From: Catenulispora rubra
GTDB lineage: Bacteria; Actinomycetota; Actinomycetes; Streptomycetales; Catenulisporaceae
Reading direction: 5' to 3'
Length of the DNA: 35,619 nt
Assembly (NCBI RefSeq): GCF_015356825.1
Contig: NZ_JAACYW010000097.1
Coordinates: 1 to 35,619, forward strand
Positions 15,800 through 23,051 of the stretch are shown piece after piece. A program made the translations under genes and the position numbers. Numbering within the stretch: position 1 is the stretch's first letter; each line of letters begins with the position of its first letter. Under the pieces are notes generated by a model. The model saw only the letters and a program-made list of their open reading frames with translations, ran no database searches and was not told where the DNA came from.

Positions 15800-15844
15800 G
15801 CTCGTCCGGTGCCCAAGCCGCTTCCAAACCGCGCCCGCCCGCGC

Positions 15845-16531
15845 TCAGGCCGCCGAGAACTCCGCGAGCACATCGGCCAGCACCTCCAGCACCACCACCG
15901 CGTCGGGCAGCGGCGTGCCGTCGGCGGGCCAGTACACCCAGCGCGCCGTGTGGCCGGACATGCTCGCCGACGGCGGCACGAAGACGTAGCTGCCGCGGTC
16001 GTGCCAGCGCAGGCCGGGGTGCTCCTGCAGGGTCTCCGGGCGGCAGTCCAGGGAGCTGGACCACCACTCGTCCTCGTCGACGTCGTCGATGTCAGGGTTC
16101 GTACGCGGCGCGGTGAAGAACAGGTAGCGGCCGTCCACCTCGGCGACCGGTCCGGGGGCGGTGCCGGCGACCAGGATGCGGCGCAACGCGTCGGCACCGG
16201 CCTGTTCCGGGACGTCCAGGACGGAGTGGGTCTTACCGGTCGGCGTGACGTAGTTCGCCCCGGGGTGCCGGACCCGCCACAGCGCCAGGCGTTCGGGGTC
16301 GGCGCTGGCCTCGACCTGCCACGCGCGGGACAGCGGATGCGCGGCCGGCGTGGGGCAGCCCAGGCGGTCGCAGCTGCACGAGCCCTCGCGCGGGGCGGCC
16401 GCCGGGACCACCGCGAATCCCGCGGCGACCAGCCGGTCGAGCGGATCGAGGAGCCCTTCCGGGCGCAGCCCATCGCGGGAAGCGGCGTGCTCGCGCTTCC
16501 GGTTCTTGGCAGGTCGCCAGCTCCTCGGCAC
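15845..16531 (-). CDS. Bifunctional DNA primase/polymerase-like (prim-pol) protein
   Basis: A 228-residue protein resembling the short actinobacterial proteins named bifunctional DNA primase/polymerase. After a basic N-terminus (RSWRPAKNRKREH), FAVVPAAAPREGSCSCDRLGCPTPAAHPL matches the prim-pol opening. C52, C54, C59 and H65 form a possible zinc site. The conserved Asp/Glu metal motif of true replicative prim-pol enzymes is not obvious, so polymerase activity is doubtful. The end (LPDAVVVLEVLADVLAEF) is a helix. GTG 16531 is chosen because AGGGGG lies 5-6 nt before it; the frame stays open to 16657. It is divergent from the phosphatase gene, sharing a 118-bp regulatory gap. Confidence 0.65.
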   Translation of the reverse strand: MPRSWRPAKNRKREHAASRDGLRPEGLLDPLDRLVAAGFAVVPAAAPREGSCSCDRLGCPTPAAHPLSRAWQVEASADPERLALWRVRHPGANYVTPTGKTHSVLDVPEQAGADALRRILVAGTAPGPVAEVDGRYLFFTAPRTNPDIDDVDEDEWWSSSLDCRPETLQEHPGLRWHDRGSYVFVPPSASMSGHTARWVYWPADGTPLPDAVVVLEVLADVLAEFSAA

Positions 16532-16536
16532 CCAAG

Positions 16537-16610
16537 CCCCCTGACGTGGTCGAAGGCCTAACGCGGTAAGGGTCAGGATACCTTGCGGTAACCGGGTCTT
16601 CGTCAGGGGG
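16537..16610. promoter_or_regulatory. 10-bp inverted repeat in the divergent promoter region
   Basis: CCCCCTGACG (16537-16546) and CGTCAGGGGG (16601-16610) are perfect inverted copies 54 bp apart. The left copy overlaps the ribosome-binding site of the prim-pol-like gene. They could be paired operator sites controlling both genes. Confidence 0.45.
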
Positions 16611-16637
16611 TGCCAGTGGGGCGAAGCGTGGCGCGGG

Positions 16638-16649
16638 TAGCGTGTGCGC
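16638..16649 (+). promoter_or_regulatory. Probable leaderless -10 element of the phosphatase gene
   Basis: TAGCGT (16638-16643) lies 6 nt before GTG 16650, with no ribosome-binding site. Confidence 0.5.
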
Positions 16650-17429
16650 GTGACCACACCTTCGGAGGGGAACGACGAGCCCGCGACCGTTCATCGCGCC
16701 GACCGCCGCATCCCGTTGGCCGGCACCTTCAACGTCCGGGACGTCGGCGGCTACCCGGCCCTCGGCGGCACCGTGCGCGCCGGCCGGCTGCTGCGCGGCG
16801 ACGCCCTGCACCGGCTCGACGACGCGGCCCGCGCCACCCTGGCCGACCTGCCGGTCCGCACGGTGGTGGACCTCCGTGAGGACTTCGAAGCCCGGCTGTC
16901 CCCCGACGCGCTGGAGGGCACCGGCATCGCCGTGCTGCGCCTGCCGGTCTTCCGCTTCACCGGCGACTCCTTCGGCCGGGCCCCCGACGACCTGAAGTCG
17001 GTCTACGACCACATGGTCGACGACTGCGGCGCGGTCCTGGCCACCGCCGTCGGCCACGTCGCGGCCCCGGAGGCGCAGCCGGTCCTGGTGCACTGCTCGG
17101 CCGGCAAGGACCGCACCGGCGTGGTGGTCGCGGTGGTGCTGTCGCTGCTCGGCGTCCCGGACGCGGTGATAGCCGAGGACTACCACCTCACCAGCGCCTA
17201 CCTGGCCGAGGAGTTCACCCAGGCCGTCGAGCAGCTGCAGGCGTCCACCGGCCTGGGCCAGCGGCTGAACGGCCAGGCGCTGGCGTGCCCGCCGGAGCTG
17301 ATCCTGGCGACGCTGGAGCGGATGCGCGCCGCGCACGGCTCGGTGGAGGGGTACCTGCTGGCGCACGGGTTGACGGCGGAGCAGATCGCGGAGCTTCGCA
17401 GGAGTCTGATAGAGCCGGGCGACGCCTGA
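16650..17429 (+). CDS. MptpB-like tyrosine/lipid phosphatase
   Basis: A 259-residue protein of the Tyr_phosphatase_3 family, which includes Mycobacterium tuberculosis PtpB. The catalytic P-loop is H148-C149-S-A-G-K-D-R155-T-G, a CX5R signature with the Lys and Asp seen in triple-specificity phosphatases. The N-terminal GTFNVRDVGGY and LLRGDALHRL blocks are diagnostic of the family. No signal peptide is present, so it acts in the cytoplasm or is exported by another route. Substrates may be phosphotyrosine, phosphoserine or phosphoinositides. GTG 16650 is preferred over GTG 16644 because of its position relative to the TAGCGT hexamer. Confidence 0.88.
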   Translation: MTTPSEGNDEPATVHRADRRIPLAGTFNVRDVGGYPALGGTVRAGRLLRGDALHRLDDAARATLADLPVRTVVDLREDFEARLSPDALEGTGIAVLRLPVFRFTGDSFGRAPDDLKSVYDHMVDDCGAVLATAVGHVAAPEAQPVLVHCSAGKDRTGVVVAVVLSLLGVPDAVIAEDYHLTSAYLAEEFTQAVEQLQASTGLGQRLNGQALACPPELILATLERMRAAHGSVEGYLLAHGLTAEQIAELRRSLIEPGDA

Positions 17430-17450
17430 CGCCTGGCCACATCACGTCAC

Positions 17451-18218
17451 TCAGGGCGCCATGTAGCCGAAAACGCTCTGCGCGAACTGCGCGGTGTCCC
17501 ACAGGCTCATCGCGCCCGGCGTCTCGACGGCGCCGAGGAATAGGTCACCGTTGGTCCCACCGGTCCACACGCACAGGTTGTACTTGTCGGGCAGCACCCC
17601 GCAGCTCATCACCAGCGAGGACGCCGACGCGTGCGCGTCGAACGACTGCTGCGCGACGATCCCCGTCGCCCCGAGCGCGGTCAGCGTCCCGTCGACGACG
17701 TCCGGGAGCGGCGGCACCGGCCGCAGCTGGCCGAGGATGACGATGTAGGTGCTCGCGGCGGATTCGGCGTCCCCATAGCCGGTCGCGCTGAGGTCGAGGA
17801 GCTGCGGACGGTAGTTCGCGGCGATCGCCTGGTAGACACGGGCCTTGGAGCCGAGGTCGGCGGTGCGGTGGATCGGCAGGCCGGAGGGTGCGACGGCGGC
17901 CATGGTGTCGACGACCTTTTGGCGGTCGCCTTGGCCGCTCTCCGGAAGCGCGGCGGCCGACGAAGCCGAAGTTGCCGAGGCCGATGTGCCGGATGCCTTC
18001 GCCGAGGCCGATGCCGATGCCGATGATGCGGTCGACGCAGACGAGGCAGCGGCCGTGGAGGACGCGCTCGACGTCCCCCCGACCGGCGTGCCCGGTGAGC
18101 CCGGTGAGCCCGGTGAGCCCGGCGGGCTCGTCGCCGAACTCGCGCACGCCGCCGCCCCGAACACCACCAAACTCGCCAGCCCGCACGCGCCGGCCAGCCG
18201 AAGCCGTGTCAGTCCCAT
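17451..18218 (-). CDS. Secreted or lipid-anchored protein with Ser/Ala-rich linker, function unknown
   Basis: A 255-residue protein. Residues 1-26 are a signal peptide ending LVVFGAAAC, where C26 could be lipidated (a weak lipobox, Ala at -1 to -3). Residues 27-95 are a low-complexity Ser/Ala/Gly/Pro linker with repeated GSPGSPGSPG. The C-terminal domain (about 98-255) has QKVVDTMAAVAPSGLPIHRTADLG and two cysteines (VMSCGVLPDKYNLCVW) likely to form a disulphide. I do not recognise the domain. AAGGGGA lies 5 nt before the ATG. It lies downstream of the fumarylacetoacetase gene on the same strand, but a 148-bp gap with a tandem repeat suggests separate control. Confidence 0.7.
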   Translation of the reverse strand: MGLTRLRLAGACGLASLVVFGAAACASSATSPPGSPGSPGSPGTPVGGTSSASSTAAASSASTASSASASASAKASGTSASATSASSAAALPESGQGDRQKVVDTMAAVAPSGLPIHRTADLGSKARVYQAIAANYRPQLLDLSATGYGDAESAASTYIVILGQLRPVPPLPDVVDGTLTALGATGIVAQQSFDAHASASSLVMSCGVLPDKYNLCVWTGGTNGDLFLGAVETPGAMSLWDTAQFAQSVFGYMAP

Positions 18219-18320
18219 GATTTCCCCTTGCCCGAGAGGTGCGTTACGCGGCCGAGCGTAAGGGGAGAATCACCAAGCTGTGGATAGAGACATTCGCCCT
18301 AGGTTCTGTCCCTGTCATCC

Positions 18321-18346
18321 ACCGATCACGGCAACCGATCACGGCA
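18321..18346. repeat. Exact 13-bp tandem duplication ACCGATCACGGCA
   Basis: Copies at 18321-18333 and 18334-18346, just past the fumarylacetoacetase stop and upstream of the secreted-protein gene. It could be an operator for the latter or a chance duplication. Confidence 0.7.
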
Positions 18347-18366
18347 CCGGGACGGAAGCCCCGGCC

Positions 18367-19608
18367 CTACATCTGCGGCTGCCGCACCGCCGACTGAACA
18401 GTCCCGACCACCTCGCCGAACCCGATCCGCGTCCCGTTCGGGCCCGGCGCGACGCCGCCGATCGCGACGGTGTCGCCGTCGACCAGGAAGGTGCGCGTCG
18501 AGCCGTCGGCCAGGGCCAGGGGCTCGGTGCCGTTCCAGGTCAGCTCGATGAAGGAGCCGCGCTGTTCGGGCAGCGCGCCGGAGACCGTGCCGGAGGCGTA
18601 GAAGTCGCCGGTGCGCAGGCTCGCGCCGTTGACCGTCATGTGCGCCAGCTGCTGGGCCGGGGTCCAGTACAGGCCGGCGAACGGCGGGGTGGAGACCGTG
18701 TGGCCGTTGAGCTTGACGTCCAGGTGGATGTTGTAGCCCCAGGTCTCGCCCTGCAGGTACGGCAGCGGGACCGGGTCCTGGTACGGCGGCGCGACGCGCG
18801 CGTCCTGCAGCGCGGCCAGCGGCACCACCCACGGGGAGATGGAGGTCGCGAACGACTTGCCCAGGAACGGCCCCAGCGGGACGTACTCCCAGGCCTGGAT
18901 GTCGCGTGCGGACCAGTCGTTGACCAGCACCACGCCGAAGACGTGGTCCTGGAACTCCTCCACGCGCACCCCGCCGCCGAGCGGCGAGGGCGTGCCGACC
19001 ACGAAGCCGACCTCGGCCTCGATGTCCAGGCGCACGCTGGGCCCGAACCGCGGCTCGGCGTCGGTCGGGGCCTTGCGCTGGCCGGAGGGCCGCACGATCG
19101 GGGTGCCGGAGGGCACGATCGTGCCGGAGCGGCCGTGGTAGCCGATCGGCAGGTGCTTCCAGTTCGGCAGCAGGGGCTCGGCGTCCGGCCGGAAGATGCG
19201 GCCGAGGTTGGTGGCGTGGTCCTCGGAGGAGTAGAAGTCCACGTAGTCCGCCACCTGGAACGGCAGATAGAGCACCACGTCGGTCAGCGGCACCAGCAGC
19301 GGCTCGACCGCCTTGCGGCGCTCGGGCTCGGTGAACAGCTCGGTGAGCCGCGCCCGCACCGCCGCCCAGGCCGGCGCGCCGAGCGCCATGAACGGGTTCA
19401 GCGTGCCGATCGCGAAGTACGCCGCCGGCTCCTCGATGGTGCCGTCCAGCAGGCCGGCCGCCGCCAGCGCGCCGAGGCTGACGACGAAGTCGCCGATCCG
19501 GGTCACCACGTGCGCCGGCCGCTCCCCGTGGGTCGCGACGCCGTAGGGCAGGTTCTCGACCGGGAAGTCGGTCGGGTCCGCGAGGGGGACCCAGGTGGGC
19601 TGTGTCAT
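18367..19608 (-). CDS. fahA: Fumarylacetoacetase
   Basis: A 413-residue enzyme that hydrolyses fumarylacetoacetate to fumarate and acetoacetate, the last step of homogentisate (tyrosine) breakdown. The N-terminal SH3-like domain opens WVPLADPTDFPVENLPYGV. The active-site features are DFYSSEDHATNLG (metal Asp and catalytic His), EAEVGFVVG (two Glu ligands) and LVNDWSARDIQAWEY (Asp ligand). ATG 19608 has AAGGA about 7 nt upstream; an in-frame extension to 19665 adds residues that do not match the family. The upstream 279-aa gene ends 19 bp before, so the two form an operon, divergent from hmgA. Confidence 0.96.
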   Translation of the reverse strand: MTQPTWVPLADPTDFPVENLPYGVATHGERPAHVVTRIGDFVVSLGALAAAGLLDGTIEEPAAYFAIGTLNPFMALGAPAWAAVRARLTELFTEPERRKAVEPLLVPLTDVVLYLPFQVADYVDFYSSEDHATNLGRIFRPDAEPLLPNWKHLPIGYHGRSGTIVPSGTPIVRPSGQRKAPTDAEPRFGPSVRLDIEAEVGFVVGTPSPLGGGVRVEEFQDHVFGVVLVNDWSARDIQAWEYVPLGPFLGKSFATSISPWVVPLAALQDARVAPPYQDPVPLPYLQGETWGYNIHLDVKLNGHTVSTPPFAGLYWTPAQQLAHMTVNGASLRTGDFYASGTVSGALPEQRGSFIELTWNGTEPLALADGSTRTFLVDGDTVAIGGVAPGPNGTRIGFGEVVGTVQSAVRQPQM

Positions 19609-19627
19609 AACCGTCCTTGCAGTCCTT

Positions 19628-20467
19628 CTACTCGGTGGGCAGCAGGCCGAGCTTTGACAAGTCATCGATCGGCTCCTGGAAACTACAGGAGCCGAAGCCG
19701 TGGAACAGATCCCGGGTCCGGGCCGTGTCCTCGACCGTCAGAGCTTTGACACGTTCCGCCAGGTCGGCGCCGTCCGTGCCGGCCAGGACCGCCGCCACGT
19801 CCTCGATCTCCGCGCCGTCGCTCGCGCGCTCGGCGGCCAGCAGGACGTTCACGAAACCGTGGTGGGTGAACCCGGTCCCGGCGTCGGTGTGCCGGACCGC
19901 GTTGTGCAGCCCGGCCGTGCACTTCAGCCCGACCTCCAGATCCGCGCAGCCGACCAGGAACTCGGCGACGGCCAGCGGGGTCGGGAACGCCTCGGCGGTC
20001 AGCCCGCCGGTGCGCAGCTTGGCGTGCAGCAGCTCGCGGCCGGTCAGCGTGGGGAGCAGGGAGCGCATGTCGGCGGGCGCGATCTCGACGTAGGCCTCGA
20101 CGCCGTAGGGCAGCCGCCGCTCCAGCTCCTCCAGGCGCTCGCCCGGATGGCGGATCTCCGCGGTCTCCAGGATCAGCCGGTCGTCGTCTTCGAGCTCTGC
20201 GAAGGCGGCCAGCAGACCGTCCACGCCGGTGTCGGCGATCAGGCCCAGACGCAGGCCCGCGTCCTCGTCCAGCAGCGGTTTCAGGTCGGCGAGCTGGGAG
20301 ACCGGGCACAGGAAGCGGCCGAGCATGCCGCTGTGGACGCCCGCGTCGTGGGCCAGGTGCGCGGGCACCGCCTCGGGCATCGGGGCGTCGCCGGGCGGGA
20401 AGAGCGCCGCGTCGTCGATCAGCTCTGCGAACAGGACGCCGAGGGCGCCGGGGTCGGCGGTTGACAT
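19628..20467 (-). CDS. Uncharacterised protein of the homogentisate locus
   Basis: A 279-residue cytoplasmic protein I cannot assign to a named family. It contains ELIDDAALFPPGDAPMPEAV, LPYGVEAYVEI, LHAKLRTGGLTAEAFPTP and VGLKCTAGLHNAVRHTD...GFTHHGFVNVLLAAE. The clustered Lys, Cys and His residues and the alternating strand/helix pattern suggest a TIM-barrel-like fold with an active site near GLKCTAGLH. Its gene lies 19 bp before fahA and diverges from hmgA, so a role in the homogentisate pathway is likely; possibilities include a maleylacetoacetate isomerase substitute or an accessory protein. ATG 20467 has TACCGT 7 nt upstream, a leaderless arrangement. Confidence 0.75.
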   Translation of the reverse strand: MSTADPGALGVLFAELIDDAALFPPGDAPMPEAVPAHLAHDAGVHSGMLGRFLCPVSQLADLKPLLDEDAGLRLGLIADTGVDGLLAAFAELEDDDRLILETAEIRHPGERLEELERRLPYGVEAYVEIAPADMRSLLPTLTGRELLHAKLRTGGLTAEAFPTPLAVAEFLVGCADLEVGLKCTAGLHNAVRHTDAGTGFTHHGFVNVLLAAERASDGAEIEDVAAVLAGTDGADLAERVKALTVEDTARTRDLFHGFGSCSFQEPIDDLSKLGLLPTE

Positions 20468-20474
20468 GACCGCC

Positions 20475-20480
20475 ACGGTA
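20475..20480 (-). promoter_or_regulatory. Probable leaderless -10 element of the 279-aa protein/fahA operon
   Basis: On the minus strand TACCGT is followed by 7 nt and ATG 20467. No ribosome-binding site is seen. Confidence 0.5.
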
Positions 20481-20517
20481 GCCCATGGTCGAAGAGAGCG
20501 GACAGTCACGTCCGATT

Positions 20518-20544
20518 ATCGAACACATTTAAGCATCGAACACA
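20518..20544. promoter_or_regulatory. Probable operator of the homogentisate locus, direct repeat ATCGAACACA
   Basis: Exact 10-bp copies at 20518-20527 and 20535-20544, starts 17 bp apart, lie in the 119-bp divergent gap between hmgA and the 279-aa gene. The local sequence is notably AT-rich for this genome and probably overlaps the hmgA promoter. The regulator is not encoded in this window. Confidence 0.55.
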
Positions 20545-20586
20545 ATCCAGCCCGGAGCGGCTGAGACAGTGAAGGGGACGGCGGCG

Positions 20587-21774
20587 ATGCCCTACTACCG
20601 CGCCGTGGGCGAGATCCCGCACAAGCGCCACACCCAGTTCCGCCGCCCGGACGGCGCGCTGTACTCCGAGGAGCTGATGGGCGTCGAGGGCTTCTCCTCC
20701 GAATCCGCGCTGCTCTACCACGTCGGGCTGCCCACGGCGATCGTGGACTCCGCGGAGTGGGAGCCGCCGGGGCCGATCTCCGGGGCGGTCGCGAACCGGC
20801 CGCTGAAGCCGCGGCACTTCTTGACGCACAAGCTCGATGGCGCGGGGCTGGACGCTGTCACCGGCCGGCACTTGTTGCTGGGCAACGGGGACGTGCGGCT
20901 GTCGTACGTCGCGGCCACCGAGGCGTCTCCCCTGTACCGGAACGCCATCGGCGACGAGTGCGTGTACGTGGAGTCCGGGTCCGGAGTCGTGGAGACGTCG
21001 TTCGGCGCGCTGGCGGTCGGACAGGGCGACTACGTGGTCTTGCCGACGTCCACGATCCACCGCTGGGTCCCCGCCGCGGGCTCCGGGGAACCGCTGCGAC
21101 TGTTCGTGATCGAGGCGACCGGGCACATCGGCCCGCCGAAGCGCTACCTGTCGGCCAAGGGCCAGTTCCTGGAGTCCTCGCCGTACTGCGAGCGGGACCT
21201 GCGCGGGCCGAGCGAGCCGCTGCTGGCCGAGGGGGCGGACGTGGAGGTGCTGGTCCGGCACCGCGCCGGCGGGACCAAGCTGACGTACGCGCACCACCCG
21301 TTCGACGTGGTCGGCTGGGACGGCTGCCTGTACCCGTACGCCTTCAACATCGCCGACTTCGAGCCCATCACCGGCCGCGTCCACCAGCCGCCGCCGGTAC
21401 ACCAGACCTTCGAGGGCCCGAACTTCGTGATCTGCTCGTTCGTCCCGCGCAAGGTGGACTACAACCCGCTGTCGATCCCGGTGCCCTACAACCACCACAA
21501 CGTCGACTCCGACGAGGTCCTGTTCTACACCGGCGGCAACTACGAGGCCCGGCGCGGATCCGGGATCGGGCAGGGCTCCATCTCCCTGCACCCCTCGGGC
21601 CTGACGCACGGCCCTCAGCCGGGCGCAGCCGAGCGCTCGATCGGCGCGGAGTTCTTCGACGAACTCGCGGTCATGGTGGACACCTTCCGGCCGCTGGAGA
21701 TCGGCGAGGGCGGCGTGGCCTCTGAGGACCCTGGGTACGCGTGGACGTGGTCGGGGCGGCACAGCGGGGCTTGA
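20587..21774 (+). CDS. hmgA: Homogentisate 1,2-dioxygenase
   Basis: A 395-residue ring-cleaving dioxygenase converting homogentisate to maleylacetoacetate with Fe(II) and O2. The iron ligands expected from the human enzyme (His335, Glu341, His371) correspond to His304 and Glu310 in YNHHNVDSDEVLFY and His341 in GLTHGPQPG. Other landmarks are NGDVRLSY, DGCLYPYAFNI and a cupin-like ECVYVESGSGVVETSFGAL. ATG 20587 is preferred because AAGGGGA lies about 8 nt upstream; GTG 20569 is in frame. The enzyme is somewhat shorter than the eukaryotic form (about 445), usual for actinobacteria. Confidence 0.96.
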   Translation: MPYYRAVGEIPHKRHTQFRRPDGALYSEELMGVEGFSSESALLYHVGLPTAIVDSAEWEPPGPISGAVANRPLKPRHFLTHKLDGAGLDAVTGRHLLLGNGDVRLSYVAATEASPLYRNAIGDECVYVESGSGVVETSFGALAVGQGDYVVLPTSTIHRWVPAAGSGEPLRLFVIEATGHIGPPKRYLSAKGQFLESSPYCERDLRGPSEPLLAEGADVEVLVRHRAGGTKLTYAHHPFDVVGWDGCLYPYAFNIADFEPITGRVHQPPPVHQTFEGPNFVICSFVPRKVDYNPLSIPVPYNHHNVDSDEVLFYTGGNYEARRGSGIGQGSISLHPSGLTHGPQPGAAERSIGAEFFDELAVMVDTFRPLEIGEGGVASEDPGYAWTWSGRHSGA

Positions 21775-21875
21775 GAGCGCGAGGCCTGACGCCCCGAAGC
21801 CGTCCTGACCACCGGAACCGCTGACAGCCGGCGAAGGGACGGCCCGGCAGACCGTTGGGGCGGCCCGGGTTCGGG

Positions 21876-21887
21876 TAGCGTCACCAT
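21876..21887 (+). promoter_or_regulatory. Probable leaderless -10 element of the pseudo-mycosin gene
   Basis: TAGCGT (21876-21881) lies 6 nt before GTG 21888; no ribosome-binding site is present. Confidence 0.5.
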
Positions 21888-23030
21888 GTGCTGAGAAGGA
21901 CTCTGGCCGCCCTCGGGTGCGCGGCGCTGCTCGCCGGTCTCGCCGCCGGTGTGCCCGCGGCGGCCCGCGCCGCCGTCCACGCGTCCGCGGCTTCGTGCCC
22001 TGATCCCGGATTCGACCTCCAGGCCTCGCGCCTGTGGGATGCCGCAGGCACCAAGGGAGGCGGCGTCGCCATCGGCGTGGTCGGCGCCCCGGACCGCGTC
22101 GCCGAGGTGGCGTGCGCGATCAGTGGCCTGGCACCGGACGCGACGGTGGCGTCCGGGTCGGCGAGCGGGGCGATAGTGGTCGTCGCGGACACGTCGGTCG
22201 ATCCCGCTTCGATCGGCGGCCAGGCGCTTTTGATCGCGGCGGCCGGTGACACCGGGGGCCCGATGACCCAGCGTCCGCAGGGCGTCGTGAATGTGGCCTC
22301 CGCGCAGGTGACCAAAACCGCGCAGCCCTCGTCCGCCTGGGGCCCGCAGATGACGTTGGCGGCGTTCGGCAACGACACCTCGACCGCCGCGGGTTACGTC
22401 GCGGCACTGGCCGCGATCCTGCGCGCCGACCACGGTGACTGGCCGGCGCGCCAGGTCGTGGCACAGATGGCGGGATCGATCTACGGGGCGTCCGGGGCCA
22501 GGCACGACGACCGGCTGGGGTACGGGGTCATCCAACCGGTGCAGGCAGTGAGCACGAACCCGCCGATCGATCCCGAGTCTCTGCCAGGGTTCGACGCGTC
22601 GTTCCCGGTCAACCAGCCGCCGCGGACCGGTGCCGCGCCGAGCACGCGGTCGGCGCCGACGAGCGCGGCCTCAGGGGCTTCCGGCGCTCCGTCGTCGACT
22701 TCCTCAACGGCTGCCACCGGATCTTCTTCGGCCACGCAGACACCGCAGACCTCTGCGCCGGGCACCACCGACACCGCCAACATCTGGCCGACCAAGCCGG
22801 TCTTTCCCACGGGTCCCTCGAACGGGTCACATGCGGCGGCGGGCAGCGGCGGCGGGGGCGGGGGCTTCAGTCCGATCCTGTTGATCGGGTTCGTCGTGAT
22901 CCTCGCTGGTGGCGGGTACGTGCTGTGGCAGAGGCGGCGTCAGCCCAAGGCCGCGGCCGGAAAACCCGAGGCGGAGTGGGAGGCTCCCAGTGGTCCCCGG
23001 CATTCGGGATACAGCCCACCGGAAGAATGA
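21888..23030 (+). CDS. Membrane-anchored subtilisin/mycosin-like protein lacking catalytic Asp and His
   Basis: A 380-residue protein with the layout of type VII secretion mycosins: signal peptide (1-30), S8-like domain (about 36-222), Pro/Ser/Thr-rich linker and a transmembrane helix (about 328-347) with a basic cytoplasmic tail. The S8 fold is recognisable in KGGGVAIGVVG, AISGLAPDATV, LLIAAAGD, GVVNVASAQ and DTSTAAGYVAALAAILRADH. The catalytic Asp position (V-I-D-T-G) reads VVG66. The HGT histidine is missing. The oxyanion Asn is Asp121. Only the serine position survives (T164-S165). It is thus a predicted pseudoprotease. No esx, ecc or other type VII genes are in the window; a sortase gene follows 21 bp downstream. 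Confidence 0.78.
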   Translation: MLRRTLAALGCAALLAGLAAGVPAAARAAVHASAASCPDPGFDLQASRLWDAAGTKGGGVAIGVVGAPDRVAEVACAISGLAPDATVASGSASGAIVVVADTSVDPASIGGQALLIAAAGDTGGPMTQRPQGVVNVASAQVTKTAQPSSAWGPQMTLAAFGNDTSTAAGYVAALAAILRADHGDWPARQVVAQMAGSIYGASGARHDDRLGYGVIQPVQAVSTNPPIDPESLPGFDASFPVNQPPRTGAAPSTRSAPTSAASGASGAPSSTSSTAATGSSSATQTPQTSAPGTTDTANIWPTKPVFPTGPSNGSHAAAGSGGGGGGFSPILLIGFVVILAGGGYVLWQRRRQPKAAAGKPEAEWEAPSGPRHSGYSPPEE

Positions 23031-23038
23031 TCGTCCGC

Positions 23039-23051
23039 TAAGTTGTGGCCC
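23039..23051 (+). promoter_or_regulatory. Possible -10 element of the sortase gene
   Basis: TAAGTT (23039-23044) lies 7 nt before ATG 23052. A second TAACGT (23099-23104) lies 7 nt before the in-frame ATG 23112. Either could drive leaderless expression. Confidence 0.4.
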
